Source: Pseudomonas synxantha (GTDB lineage Bacteria; Pseudomonadota; Gammaproteobacteria; Pseudomonadales; Pseudomonadaceae). Taken from it: a DNA stretch of 33,424 bases. A program made the translations under genes and the position numbers. The stretch lies in assembly GCA_945874835.1 (NCBI GenBank), contig CAMCJM010000012.1, positions 1 through 33,424 on the forward strand, read 5' to 3'. Positions 16,431-23,827 of the stretch are shown piece by piece (position 1 is the first letter of the stretch; the number at the start of each line of letters is the position of its first letter). The notes under the pieces are model-generated. The model ran no database searches. It was not told where the DNA came from and saw only the letters and a program-made list of their open reading frames with translations.

Positions 16431-16991
16431 CTAAGGTTTAACCCGCGCCAGCACCTGTGCGGGCACGGTCAGCGGCAACGCGAGTATCAAGCCCTCGCCC
16501 GAGGCAGGGAAAATACCCGTCAGCGCGGTGATGTTGACTTGGTGACTGACCATCACTCGCGGCGCACCCATCGCGTAAGCGTTGATTTGCGCAATCAACT
16601 GCGCCGTTTGCTCGCGGGCGGCCGTTGGGGTTTGGAAGAATGAATCCAGTGTTGGCAGTGCCTGGACGCTGCCCAAGCCCATTTCCCGCGCGGTGTCTTG
16701 CGCCCGGCACCAGCGGCTGCTCAGCAACTGCGGGGTAATCTGCTGAGCGCGCAGCACGGCACCCCAGCGCCGCGCCTGCTCACGGCCCGCTTGATCAAGG
16801 TTACGTTGAGTGCTGCAGTCACCCAGTTGGAAATTCGCCGGGTCGCCCGTGCCAGGGGCAATGGCATGACGCATCAACAGCACGGCGCGGCCTTCACGCA
16901 GCGCAGCCCAAGCCTGCTCGTCACTGGCCTGCCCTGCACTGCTGTAAAGCGCCAACAGCAGCAGCCACGAAACCAAGGCGCACCGACGCAT
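16431..16991 (-). CDS. Exported histidine phosphatase family protein
   Basis: This is a 186-residue protein. A leader (MRRCALVSWLLLLALYSSAGQA) suggests export. The phosphatase fold shows LLMRHA (R41, H42 the phospho-acceptor), SSRWCRAQDTA and the second catalytic His in VMVSHQVNITAL. The expected chemistry is a phosphomonoesterase of the broad RHG branch; the substrate is unknown. Its ATG overlaps the TGA of the upstream PLDc_N gene (TGATG at 16989-16993), which indicates translational coupling and fixes the start at 16991. The gap from 16207 to 16430 contains no gene. Confidence 0.85.
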   Translation of the reverse strand: MRRCALVSWLLLLALYSSAGQASDEQAWAALREGRAVLLMRHAIAPGTGDPANFQLGDCSTQRNLDQAGREQARRWGAVLRAQQITPQLLSSRWCRAQDTAREMGLGSVQALPTLDSFFQTPTAAREQTAQLIAQINAYAMGAPRVMVSHQVNITALTGIFPASGEGLILALPLTVPAQVLARVKP

Positions 16992-17182
16992 CAGAACTTG
17001 AGCGTACCGCGCGGCCCCAACAGCGCCCAAATAACCAAGCCAATGACCGGCAGCAGAACAATCAGCAGCACCCACAAGACCTTGATAGCGGTTTCAGCAG
17101 CACTTTTGATAATGCTGATAATGGCCCAGATGTTCAGCGCCAAAATAACCAGGACTAATAATCCGTTGAGAAATGAACCCAT
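16991..17182 (-). CDS. PLDc_N domain miniprotein (two membrane segments)
   Basis: The protein has 63 residues: TM1 about 8-25 (GLLVLVILALNIWAIISI), a short linker, TM2 about 36-55 (VLWVLLIVLLPVIGLVIWAL), and the ending LLGPRGTLKF. This is the PLDc_N (cardiolipin-synthase N-terminal) module occurring alone. Such small proteins are common in Pseudomonas, and their function is unknown. It is coupled to the histidine phosphatase by a TGATG overlap. An AGGAG-like site (complement of about 17188-17194, GGAGCACAAG) precedes the ATG. Confidence 0.85.
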   Translation of the reverse strand: MGSFLNGLLVLVILALNIWAIISIIKSAAETAIKVLWVLLIVLLPVIGLVIWALLGPRGTLKF

Positions 17183-17268
17183 CTGCTTGTGCTCCTGTGC
17201 GAGAAAGTCGCTTAGCTTAAGAGGGCATAGAGCGGGCAGAGTTCAAGGCGTGAGGCAGGCAGCCCGAC

Positions 17269-17817
17269 TCAGTTCTCATCTAAACCGGGCATCGCCCCAG
17301 CACAGGCACTGCTGGCTGGCAAAAAAGCCGCCTGTTGGGCACCGGCAAACAGGCGCAGCAGCGCCACCCGAGGGTGCTCGCCAACATCCAGCCAATGCAC
17401 GCAGCCAGCCGGTAATTGCAGCAGGTCGCCTTTTTCGCACACCAGGCTGTAAACGTATTCGCCAACATGCAGCGCCAGCAAACAGCGGCCTGCCAGCACA
17501 TACAGCGCAGAAGCCGACTCGCACAGGCGCGGCTGAGCGAGCGTGGTGGCCAGTTCACTGCCTTCGCCGCGCTCATCACATAGGCTCAACACATCCGCAT
17601 GGGCAAAACCGCAATGGCTAAGCAAATGCTCGACCTGCGCCTGGCAAGCCGCCAGCACCTCAGCGCCCGGCGTGCCCGCCACTACCGGCTGAGCAACGGG
17701 GTACTGGGCGAACTGAGCACCAACGCGGGCCAAGGTGCTGGCGATGTCTTCGTTGTGCGTGAGCAACTTGTCCGGGTACTCAGGCGTGGACTGGTGGGTA
17801 ACGGTCAGGCTGCTCAT
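17269..17817 (-). CDS. Acireductone dioxygenase-like cupin lacking three metal ligands
   Basis: This 182-residue protein clearly follows the MtnD/ARD pattern: an N-terminal MSSLTVTHQSTPEYPDKLLT with HNEDIASTLARVG, and a C-terminal YVYSLVCEKGDLLQLPAG with HWLDVGEHPRVALLRLF. ARD binds Ni/Fe through an HxHx3E motif plus a later His. Here the segment is PRLCESASA (96-104), so the positions expected to be H, H and E are R97, C99 and S103; only H141 remains. The methionine-salvage reaction is therefore unlikely. It ends 27 bases beyond the MFS gene in the same direction, so the two probably form an operon. A binding or regulatory role is possible. The start at 17817 fits an AGAG site. Confidence 0.75.
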   Translation of the reverse strand: MSSLTVTHQSTPEYPDKLLTHNEDIASTLARVGAQFAQYPVAQPVVAGTPGAEVLAACQAQVEHLLSHCGFAHADVLSLCDERGEGSELATTLAQPRLCESASALYVLAGRCLLALHVGEYVYSLVCEKGDLLQLPAGCVHWLDVGEHPRVALLRLFAGAQQAAFLPASSACAGAMPGLDEN

Positions 17818-17844
17818 ATCAAGGCTCTCTATTAGCAAACGGGG

Positions 17845-19002
17845 TCATCTAAGCGGCGGTTCATCGTGCAGGTAGCGCGCGGTGATGATGGCCGCGAGTA
17901 ACACGATCAAACTGGCGATGGCGAAGGTCCAGGCCGCACCGAGGCTGTGCCAACTGTAACCGGAATACAAGGCACCCAACGCCCCGCCCACGCCCGCCAG
18001 CGCCGCATACAAAGCCTGGCCCTGGCCTTGCTGGCGATCGGCAAAGCTGCGCTGGACAAAATGCATGGCCGCCGCATGGAAGCTGCCAAAGGTGGCCGCA
18101 TGCATCAACTGGGCAAACAGCAACACCGGCACATATTCCGCCAAATTGCCGAGCAGCAGCCAGCGCAGTGCGGTAATCAAAAAACTCGCCAGCAGCACCG
18201 TACGCAGCGAGTAACGCGCCAGCAAACGGGCCATGAGCATAAACAGCACGATCTCCGCCAGCACCCCGAGTGCCCAGAGCTGGCCGATCACCCCGCGCGA
18301 ATAGCCCAGCGCCTCCAGGTGCAGGCTGAGGAAGGTGTAATACGGCCCGTTGCTCAGCTGCATCAACGCCACGCTGAGGTAGAAGGCGAGAATCCCCGGC
18401 CGCCGCAATTGCTGAATAAATCCGCCTAATTCCTGGGTGTTGGGGCGCATCTGCGGCTGGGCATTGGGCACCCACCAACTGCTCAGCACGATGCCCGCCA
18501 TGATCACAATCAGCGCCCAGGGGTAAGCATCCAGACTGATCCACTCAAAGAGCGTGCCCAGCCCCACCACCGCGACGATAAAACCGATGCTGCCCCACAG
18601 GCGAATCTGGCTGTAGCGCGCGGATTGCTCCTGCAAATGGGCAAAGGTGATGACCTCAAACTGCGGCAGCACCGCGTGCCAGAAGAAGGCATGCAGGGCC
18701 ATGATCAGCGCCAACCAGGCGTAGCTCTGGCTGACAAAGATGCCGGCAAAGCAGAGCAAGGTGCACAGCGCGCCAAAGCGCACAATGGCCAGACGCTGGC
18801 CGGTGTGATCGCCCAGCCAGCCCCAGATATTCGGCGCGACGCAGCGCATCAGCATGGGAATGGCGATCAACTCACCAATGCGCGCTGCCGAAAAGCCCAG
18901 GTGATCGAAATACAGCGCCAGAAACGGCGCGGTCGCGCCGAGTAGGGAGAAGTAAAAGAAGTAGAAGCCTGACAGACGCCAGTAAGGCAACACGCCGTTC
19001 AT
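17845..19002 (-). CDS. MFS transporter, HcaT/nucleoside-symporter-like (MFS_1_like)
   Basis: This is a 385-residue protein with about twelve hydrophobic segments. It opens with YWRLSGFYFFYFSLLGATAP, the typical start of the 3-phenylpropionate (HcaT)/LacY-like MFS group, followed by GWLGDHTGQR (the loop 2-3 signature region). The start at 19002 is chosen because upstream codons (MRPLGIALLNPGYGQI) fall inside the repeat at 19011-19083. The substrate is unknown. It lies between aroC and the ARD-like gene on the same strand. A similar order of aroC, carrier and ARD genes is known to me from other Pseudomonas. Confidence 0.85.
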   Translation of the reverse strand: MNGVLPYWRLSGFYFFYFSLLGATAPFLALYFDHLGFSAARIGELIAIPMLMRCVAPNIWGWLGDHTGQRLAIVRFGALCTLLCFAGIFVSQSYAWLALIMALHAFFWHAVLPQFEVITFAHLQEQSARYSQIRLWGSIGFIVAVVGLGTLFEWISLDAYPWALIVIMAGIVLSSWWVPNAQPQMRPNTQELGGFIQQLRRPGILAFYLSVALMQLSNGPYYTFLSLHLEALGYSRGVIGQLWALGVLAEIVLFMLMARLLARYSLRTVLLASFLITALRWLLLGNLAEYVPVLLFAQLMHAATFGSFHAAAMHFVQRSFADRQQGQGQALYAALAGVGGALGALYSGYSWHSLGAAWTFAIASLIVLLAAIITARYLHDEPPLR

Positions 19003-19010
19003 GATCTGGC

Positions 19011-19083
19011 CGTAGCCTGGGTTGAGCAGAGCGATACCCAGGGGGCGCATTGTTGGGTATCGCTGCGCTCAACCCAACCTACG
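19011..19083. repeat. REP/MITE-like imperfect palindrome
   Basis: The arms 19021-19040 and 19054-19073 match at 18 of 20 positions (GTTGAGC..GAGCGATACCCA) around a 13-base loop. Pairing continues outward to CGTAG/CTACG with a 2-base mismatch. It lies 7 bases after the aroC stop (minus-strand direction) and 9 bases before the MFS start. It could attenuate or separate the two genes. A half-copy occurs at 6766-6794. Confidence 0.75.
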
Positions 19084-19090
19084 CGGGTCC

Positions 19091-20182
19091 TCACAGCTGC
19101 GGCAGTACCGGCGTGGTTACGCGCACATCGGCGTTTTGCCCACGGTGACGCAGCAGATGATCCATTAACACAATCGCCATCATCGCTTCGGCAATCGGTG
19201 TGGCGCGGATGCCCACGCATGGGTCGTGACGGCCTTTGGTGATGATGTCCACCGGATTGCCGTGCACATCAATCGAACGCCCCGGCGTGGTGATGCTGGA
19301 GGTCGGCTTGAGCGACAGATGAGCAACAATCGGCTGGCCGCTGGACAGGCCGCCGAGGATGCCGCCCGCGTTGTTGCTGAGGAAACCTTCCGGAGTCATT
19401 TCATCGCGGTGCTCGGTGCCGCGCTGAGCCACACAGGCAAAGCCAGCGCCGATTTCCACGCCCTTGACCGCGTTGATGCTCATCAGCGCGTGGGCCAGCT
19501 CGGCGTCCAAACGGTCGAAAATCGGCTCACCCAGACCCGGCATCACCCCTTCGGCGACCACGGTGATCTTCGCGCCAACTGAATCCTGATCGCGGCGCAG
19601 TTGATCCATATAGGCTTCCAGCTCCGGCACTTTGTCGGGATCGGGGCTGAAGAAAGCATTCTGTTCAACGCTGTCCCAGCTCTTGAACGGGATTTCAATC
19701 GGCCCCAACTGGCTCATGTAGCCGCGAATCACAATGCCCTGAGTGGCCAGGTACTTCTTGGCGATGGCGCCGGCGGCTACACGCATGGCCGTTTCGCGCG
19801 CCGAGCTGCGACCACCGCCGCGATAATCACGCGTGCCGTACTTGTGGTGGTAGGTGTAATCGGCATGCGCGGGGCGAAAGGAATCCTGGATCGCCGAGTA
19901 GTCCTTGGACTTCTGGTCGGTGTTGCGAATCAGCAGGCCAATCGAGCAGCCGGTGGTTTTACCTTCAAACACGCCCGCGAGGATTTCCACCTCGTCGTCT
20001 TCCTGACGCTGCGTGGTGTGTCGGCTGGTGCCGGGCTTGCGCCGGTCAAGGTCGCGCTGCAGGTCTTGCAGGCTGATTTCCAGCCCAGGCGGGCACCCAT
20101 CGACAATGGCGACCAGCGCCGGGCCATGGCTTTCGCCAGCGGTGGTGACGGTGAACAACTTGCCGTAGGTATTGCCGGACAT
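19091..20182 (-). CDS. aroC: Chorismate synthase
   Basis: The protein has 363 residues, the normal length. All three family signatures are present: [18 protein letters not shown] near the N-terminus, [20 protein letters not shown] in the middle and [19 protein letters not shown] near the C-terminus. It converts 5-enolpyruvylshikimate-3-phosphate to chorismate with reduced FMN, the last step of the shikimate pathway, in the cytoplasm. The start [10 protein letters not shown] at 20182 has a GGAG about 10 bases upstream (complement of 20192-20195). It appears to head its own transcript. Confidence 0.97.
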   Translation of the reverse strand: MSGNTYGKLFTVTTAGESHGPALVAIVDGCPPGLEISLQDLQRDLDRRKPGTSRHTTQRQEDDEVEILAGVFEGKTTGCSIGLLIRNTDQKSKDYSAIQDSFRPAHADYTYHHKYGTRDYRGGGRSSARETAMRVAAGAIAKKYLATQGIVIRGYMSQLGPIEIPFKSWDSVEQNAFFSPDPDKVPELEAYMDQLRRDQDSVGAKITVVAEGVMPGLGEPIFDRLDAELAHALMSINAVKGVEIGAGFACVAQRGTEHRDEMTPEGFLSNNAGGILGGLSSGQPIVAHLSLKPTSSITTPGRSIDVHGNPVDIITKGRHDPCVGIRATPIAEAMMAIVLMDHLLRHRGQNADVRVTTPVLPQL

Positions 20183-20345
20183 GTGCAAAACGCTCCGCGA
20201 AAATCAGCGCAGGGCCGCGCCAACCCGCGCCAAGCCCCACTTTAATTGAGGCGGCGAGTATACCCGTGGTGATCGTGCAGATCACCCACGAACCTTCGTC
20301 GCGCGTCAGCGTCCAAGGGTTTCGCCCATCGCCACGTTGTGCCCC

Positions 20346-21329
20346 ATGCTGCCCGCCTTACTCCTCACGCTTTGCCTATTCAGCCCCGCGCTCCAGGCCG
20401 CCAGCACCAGCGCGGCGCACAGCAGCCTGCAACAACCGCTGCAGCTGCACACGGCCAGCGGCACGCTGCATGGCACCTTGCTAAAGCCCAGCGGCGCGGC
20501 CCCGCTCACCGTCGCGTTGCTGATCGCCGGTTCCGGCCCCACCGACCGCGACGGCAATAACCCCGATGGCGGCCGCAACGACAGCCTCAAGCGCCTGGCG
20601 CAGAGCTTGGCCAAATACGGCATTGCCAGCCTGCGCTACGACAAACGCGGCGTGGCCGCCAGCCGTAGCGCCACACCCGATGAACGCGACTTAACGGTCG
20701 AGGCCTATGTCAGCGACGCGGTGGCTTGGGCGCAGTTGCTTAAGGCCGATCCCGCGTTTAACCGGCTGGTGCTGATCGGTCACAGCGAAGGCGCGCTGAT
20801 CGCAAGCTTGGCAGCCGAAGCGGCGCAAGCCGATGCCCTGGTTTCGCTGGCCGGCAGCGCACGACCGGTTGACCAACTGCTGCGCGAGCAACTCGCCGCC
20901 CGCCTGCCAACTGCGCTGCTTGCGCCCAGCCATTACCTGCTCGACCGTTTACTGGCCGGGCAGCTGACGCCGCAGGTGCCTGACGCCTTACAGGTATTGT
21001 TTCGCCCCAGCGTGCAGCCGTATTTGATCTCCCTGCTGCGCCAAGACCCCGCCCACGCCTTCGCCCGCCTAAGGCTGCCAGCGCTGATTGTGCAAGGCAG
21101 CCACGACATACAGGTCAGCGTTGCCGACGCCCTGGCCCTGCACGCCGCCAAACCCGATGCCGAGTTGCTGATCATTCCAGGCATGAACCACGTCCTGCGT
21201 ATCAGCTCACGGGATTTGCCGGCGCAACTGGCCAGCTATAACAATCCTAAGCTACCGTTGGCCCAAGGGTTGGGCGAACAAATCGCACAATTCATTCAGC
21301 GCAGCGTGGTTAAACCCGCCTCTAGTTAG
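20346..21329 (+). CDS. Exported alpha/beta hydrolase
   Basis: This is a 327-residue protein from ATG 20346. A signal peptide (MLPALLLTLCLFSPALQAAS) is evident. The hydrolase fold shows LIAGSGPTDRDGNN (oxyanion-loop region typical of periplasmic acyl hydrolases), the nucleophile S147 in GHSEGAL, D254 in VQGSHDIQV and H282 in PGMNHVLR. It is probably a periplasmic esterase or peptidase-like hydrolase; the substrate is unknown. It is divergent from aroC, with a 163-base gap, and is followed by the coiled-coil gene on the same strand. Confidence 0.85.
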   Translation: MLPALLLTLCLFSPALQAASTSAAHSSLQQPLQLHTASGTLHGTLLKPSGAAPLTVALLIAGSGPTDRDGNNPDGGRNDSLKRLAQSLAKYGIASLRYDKRGVAASRSATPDERDLTVEAYVSDAVAWAQLLKADPAFNRLVLIGHSEGALIASLAAEAAQADALVSLAGSARPVDQLLREQLAARLPTALLAPSHYLLDRLLAGQLTPQVPDALQVLFRPSVQPYLISLLRQDPAHAFARLRLPALIVQGSHDIQVSVADALALHAAKPDAELLIIPGMNHVLRISSRDLPAQLASYNNPKLPLAQGLGEQIAQFIQRSVVKPASS

Positions 21330-21399
21330 CCGAGCAATGGCCGATAGCGCAGAAGTAACACCACACCTTGAGTGGGTATTGCGCACAGGACCGCCGTTT

Positions 21400-22173
21400 A
21401 TGACCGACAGCCTCACCACCGAACCTGCCGAGCCAGAGCAGGCCGACGCGCCGCATCCTTGGGCCGATTTAGCGGCGCAGCAGTTCAGCCTGTTACGCCT
21501 GGTGCCCCTGCCCTTCGACCGCCATACCGGCGCCCGACCATTACGCTTTGTTCAATTGGGCCGCGTGGAGCGCAACAGCCAGACGCAAAGCCTGTTACGC
21601 CTGACGCTGCAATTGCCAGAGCAGGCGCTGCGCAAAGAGCAAAACACCCTCGAAGTCTGGGTCGACCACAGCCAAAAAATCGTGCGTTTCGGCCCAGAAG
21701 GCGGTTTATTGGTGGAGCCAGAAAACCGCGGTTTAGGGTGTTTTATGCTGGCCCAAGGTATCGCTTGGGCGCGTCAGTCATGGGCGCACTACGCTGTCGA
21801 AAGCTGCCCATTAACGACTTCTTTCAACGAAGAAGCCCGCGAGCGTCGTGATCGCTGCCTGCAGGCACAAGGCTTTGTGCTGGAATACCTCGACCCTCTA
21901 AGAATCAAGGCCCAATGCAACGCCGAGCAAGTCAGCGCCCTGCAGCCCGATTGGAACAGCGAAAAGGTACAGATCATCGAACTGCTGGACGCCGCCAGCA
22001 TGTTGCAACAAGCCGATCAAAATCTGCGCGAGCAAGACATCGCCATCCGCAAACAGCACGAGCGCATCGCCCTGCTCAAAAGCGAAGACAACAACCTGCG
22101 TTTCACCATCGCCTGCCTGGTGGCCTTCAGCGTATTCCAGGCAGGACTGCTGATCTGGATTGCCATGCGCTAA
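21400..22173 (+). CDS. Conserved hypothetical protein with coiled coil and C-terminal TM anchor
   Basis: I do not recognise a functional family. The protein has 257 residues from ATG 21400, preferred because an AGGA (21387-21390) sits at good distance; an in-frame ATG at 21337 lacks one. The first 170 residues are a soluble domain (LPFDRHTGARPLRFVQLGRV, LEVWVDHSQKIVRFGPEGG, FMLAQGIAWARQSW). A charged helix (about 195-235: ASMLQQADQNLREQDIAIRK) looks like a coiled coil. The end (LRFTIACLVAFSVFQAGLLI) is a single membrane segment. It therefore appears tail-anchored with its bulk in the cytoplasm. It follows the hydrolase by 70 bases, and its stop overlaps the convergent AraC gene by 4 bases. 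Confidence 0.75.
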   Translation: MTDSLTTEPAEPEQADAPHPWADLAAQQFSLLRLVPLPFDRHTGARPLRFVQLGRVERNSQTQSLLRLTLQLPEQALRKEQNTLEVWVDHSQKIVRFGPEGGLLVEPENRGLGCFMLAQGIAWARQSWAHYAVESCPLTTSFNEEARERRDRCLQAQGFVLEYLDPLRIKAQCNAEQVSALQPDWNSEKVQIIELLDAASMLQQADQNLREQDIAIRKQHERIALLKSEDNNLRFTIACLVAFSVFQAGLLIWIAMR

Positions 22174-23006
22174 CGCCCCATACAAGCCACTCGGTATTGC
22201 CCCGGCGCAACACCGTAAGCTTGTTTGAATTGACGATTTAGGTGGCTTTGATCGGCAAAACCCAGTTGCATGGCCACGCTCAATGGCGCACAACCTCTTT
22301 TCAGCAGCGCCCGCGCCTGCTCCAGCCGCCGCTGCATCAGCCAGGTGTGCGGCGGCAGTCCGGTGGCACGGCGAAACACCCGCGCGAAATGAAACGGCGA
22401 TAACCCTACCGCTTGTGCCAGTTGCTCCAAGGACGGGGGAATCGCCAACTGACTGCTCATTAATTCCTTGGCATGCCTCACAGCGTCCGGCTCATGACCC
22501 GGCACACGGCCATCAGGCAGACGTGCATGGCGCTGAAACAGCTGCAAAATCGCTTCGCGCCAAGCGACTTGCAGGTGCAGCGCCGACGTTTGTTGATCAA
22601 ACAATTGATGCAAGGCCAGAAACTGACGGTGCAATAACTCATCGTGCACAACACTGCAGGTAAAAGCAGGCAAGCCGTGTAGGCCAAGGTCTAACTCGGC
22701 CAGGACGCCACTGACTTGCGCATTGGACGGATAGAACCCCCGGTATCGCCAGCCTTGTTCATGGGCCTTGGAGCCAGTGTGCAGCTCATCAGGATTAATC
22801 AGCACCATGCTGCCAGCCGGAGCCAAGTGATCGCTACCACGGTGGCGAAAACGCTGAGCCCCCTGCTCAAGCACGGTAAACACAAACCCTTCGTGCGCGT
22901 GCGCTGAGAAGCGTTGCTGTACATAGTGTGCATGCAGCAATTCGACGCCATCCAGCTCGCGAGATTGCCAAAAGCGTGTTTGCTCTGTGCCTGTCGCCAT
23001 GATCAT
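22170..23006 (-). CDS. AraC-family regulator (cupin N-domain)
   Basis: The protein has 278 residues. A cupin-type sensor domain (HYVQQRFSAHAHEGFVFTVL, then a segment ending in LINPDELHTG) precedes two HTH motifs: SLEQLAQAVGLSPFHFARVF and APLSVAMQLGFADQSHLNRQ, ending FKQAYGVAPGQYR. This subtype often regulates an adjacent efflux (LysE/RhtB) gene, but none is present here. Its start at 23006 immediately follows the GNAT stop (TGA-ATG); an alternative ATG at 23000 is possible. The two genes are surely co-transcribed. The target is unknown. Confidence 0.88.
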   Translation of the reverse strand: MIMATGTEQTRFWQSRELDGVELLHAHYVQQRFSAHAHEGFVFTVLEQGAQRFRHRGSDHLAPAGSMVLINPDELHTGSKAHEQGWRYRGFYPSNAQVSGVLAELDLGLHGLPAFTCSVVHDELLHRQFLALHQLFDQQTSALHLQVAWREAILQLFQRHARLPDGRVPGHEPDAVRHAKELMSSQLAIPPSLEQLAQAVGLSPFHFARVFRRATGLPPHTWLMQRRLEQARALLKRGCAPLSVAMQLGFADQSHLNRQFKQAYGVAPGQYRVACMGR

Positions 23007-23576
23007 TCAGCCGCTAAAACGCGCCTCCAACTGTTGTTTGATCGCAGGCCAGTCGTGATCGGTGATGCTGTACAGCACGCTGTCGTCAAGACGGCCATCG
23101 GCCAGGCGGCGATGATTGCGCAGCACACCCTCACGCAACGCACCGAGCTTTTCAATGGCGCGCTGCGCACGCAGGTTGCTGGCCGCAGTTTTCAGCTGCA
23201 CACGCACCACCCCGAGGTGTTCAAGGGCATGTTTGAGCATCAGGTACTTGACGCTGGTGTTCAGGCCAGTGCCGTGCTGATGCTGATCGAGCCAGGTCCA
23301 GCCGATTTCAACAGCCGATAAAGCGGGCATAAAGTCGCCCAAACGAGTGGTGCCAACCAACTGCTCGCCCAAACGAATGACAAAACACAATGCTTTGCCG
23401 TCACGCTGCCACTGCAGGCCTTCGCGGTACCAGTCCAGGCGCTGACTGCCGCGCATATACATCAACGCGTGGCGATTGGCTTCGGCCAGGTTGACCAAGG
23501 CGGCAATATCCGCCTCCTGCATGGGTACCAGACGCAACGCGCCCCGCTGCAGGATGATCGGTTGCGGATTGAACAT
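23007..23576 (-). CDS. GNAT N-acetyltransferase (RimJ/RimL type)
   Basis: This is a 189-residue protein. It opens with LQRGALRLVPMQEADIAALV, the usual RimJ/RimL start, followed by FVIRLGEQLVGTTRLGDF, EIGWTWLDQHQHGTGLN (acetyl-CoA-binding loop region) and VVRVQLKTAASNLRAQRAIE. It would transfer an acetyl group from acetyl-CoA to an amine; the acceptor is unknown. It is first in a two-gene unit with the AraC gene. A ribosome site GGAGGGAT (complement of 23580-23587) precedes the ATG. Confidence 0.88.
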   Translation of the reverse strand: MFNPQPIILQRGALRLVPMQEADIAALVNLAEANRHALMYMRGSQRLDWYREGLQWQRDGKALCFVIRLGEQLVGTTRLGDFMPALSAVEIGWTWLDQHQHGTGLNTSVKYLMLKHALEHLGVVRVQLKTAASNLRAQRAIEKLGALREGVLRNHRRLADGRLDDSVLYSITDHDWPAIKQQLEARFSG

Positions 23577-23827
23577 GCTATCCCTCCGTGGATTAAACGC
23601 GAGACCCTAACAGCCCATCGCGGGCGCATGCAATCGGCTGAGCCAGCGCCCTGCGACCTTGGTCGCACCTGACGCCTCGCCACTTTGCTGCGAGACTAAG
23701 TTGAAGCCAATGCAGTAGGCTCGTCGCGTTTTGCAGCTGGGTTGGCCAGCTGGGCGCGGTTATTGAGAGAGCGGGCAGCGCTTTGGGTCATTGACCGGTG
23801 TTGTTCATGTTGTTTTTTGGAGTGTGC
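23577..23827. promoter_or_regulatory. Divergent intergenic region before the crbS-like gene
   Basis: No gene is seen. A 7-bp hairpin, CAGCTGG-GTTGG-CCAGCTG, lies at 23734-23752 in the leader of the kinase gene. GGAG at 23819-23822 is a good ribosome site for ATG 23828. Confidence 0.4.

Noticed and set aside
16698-17621. Plus-strand frame of about 307 codons across the phosphatase, PLDc_N and ARD-like genes
   Set aside because: It crosses three supported minus-strand genes and a gap, and has a low-complexity composition.
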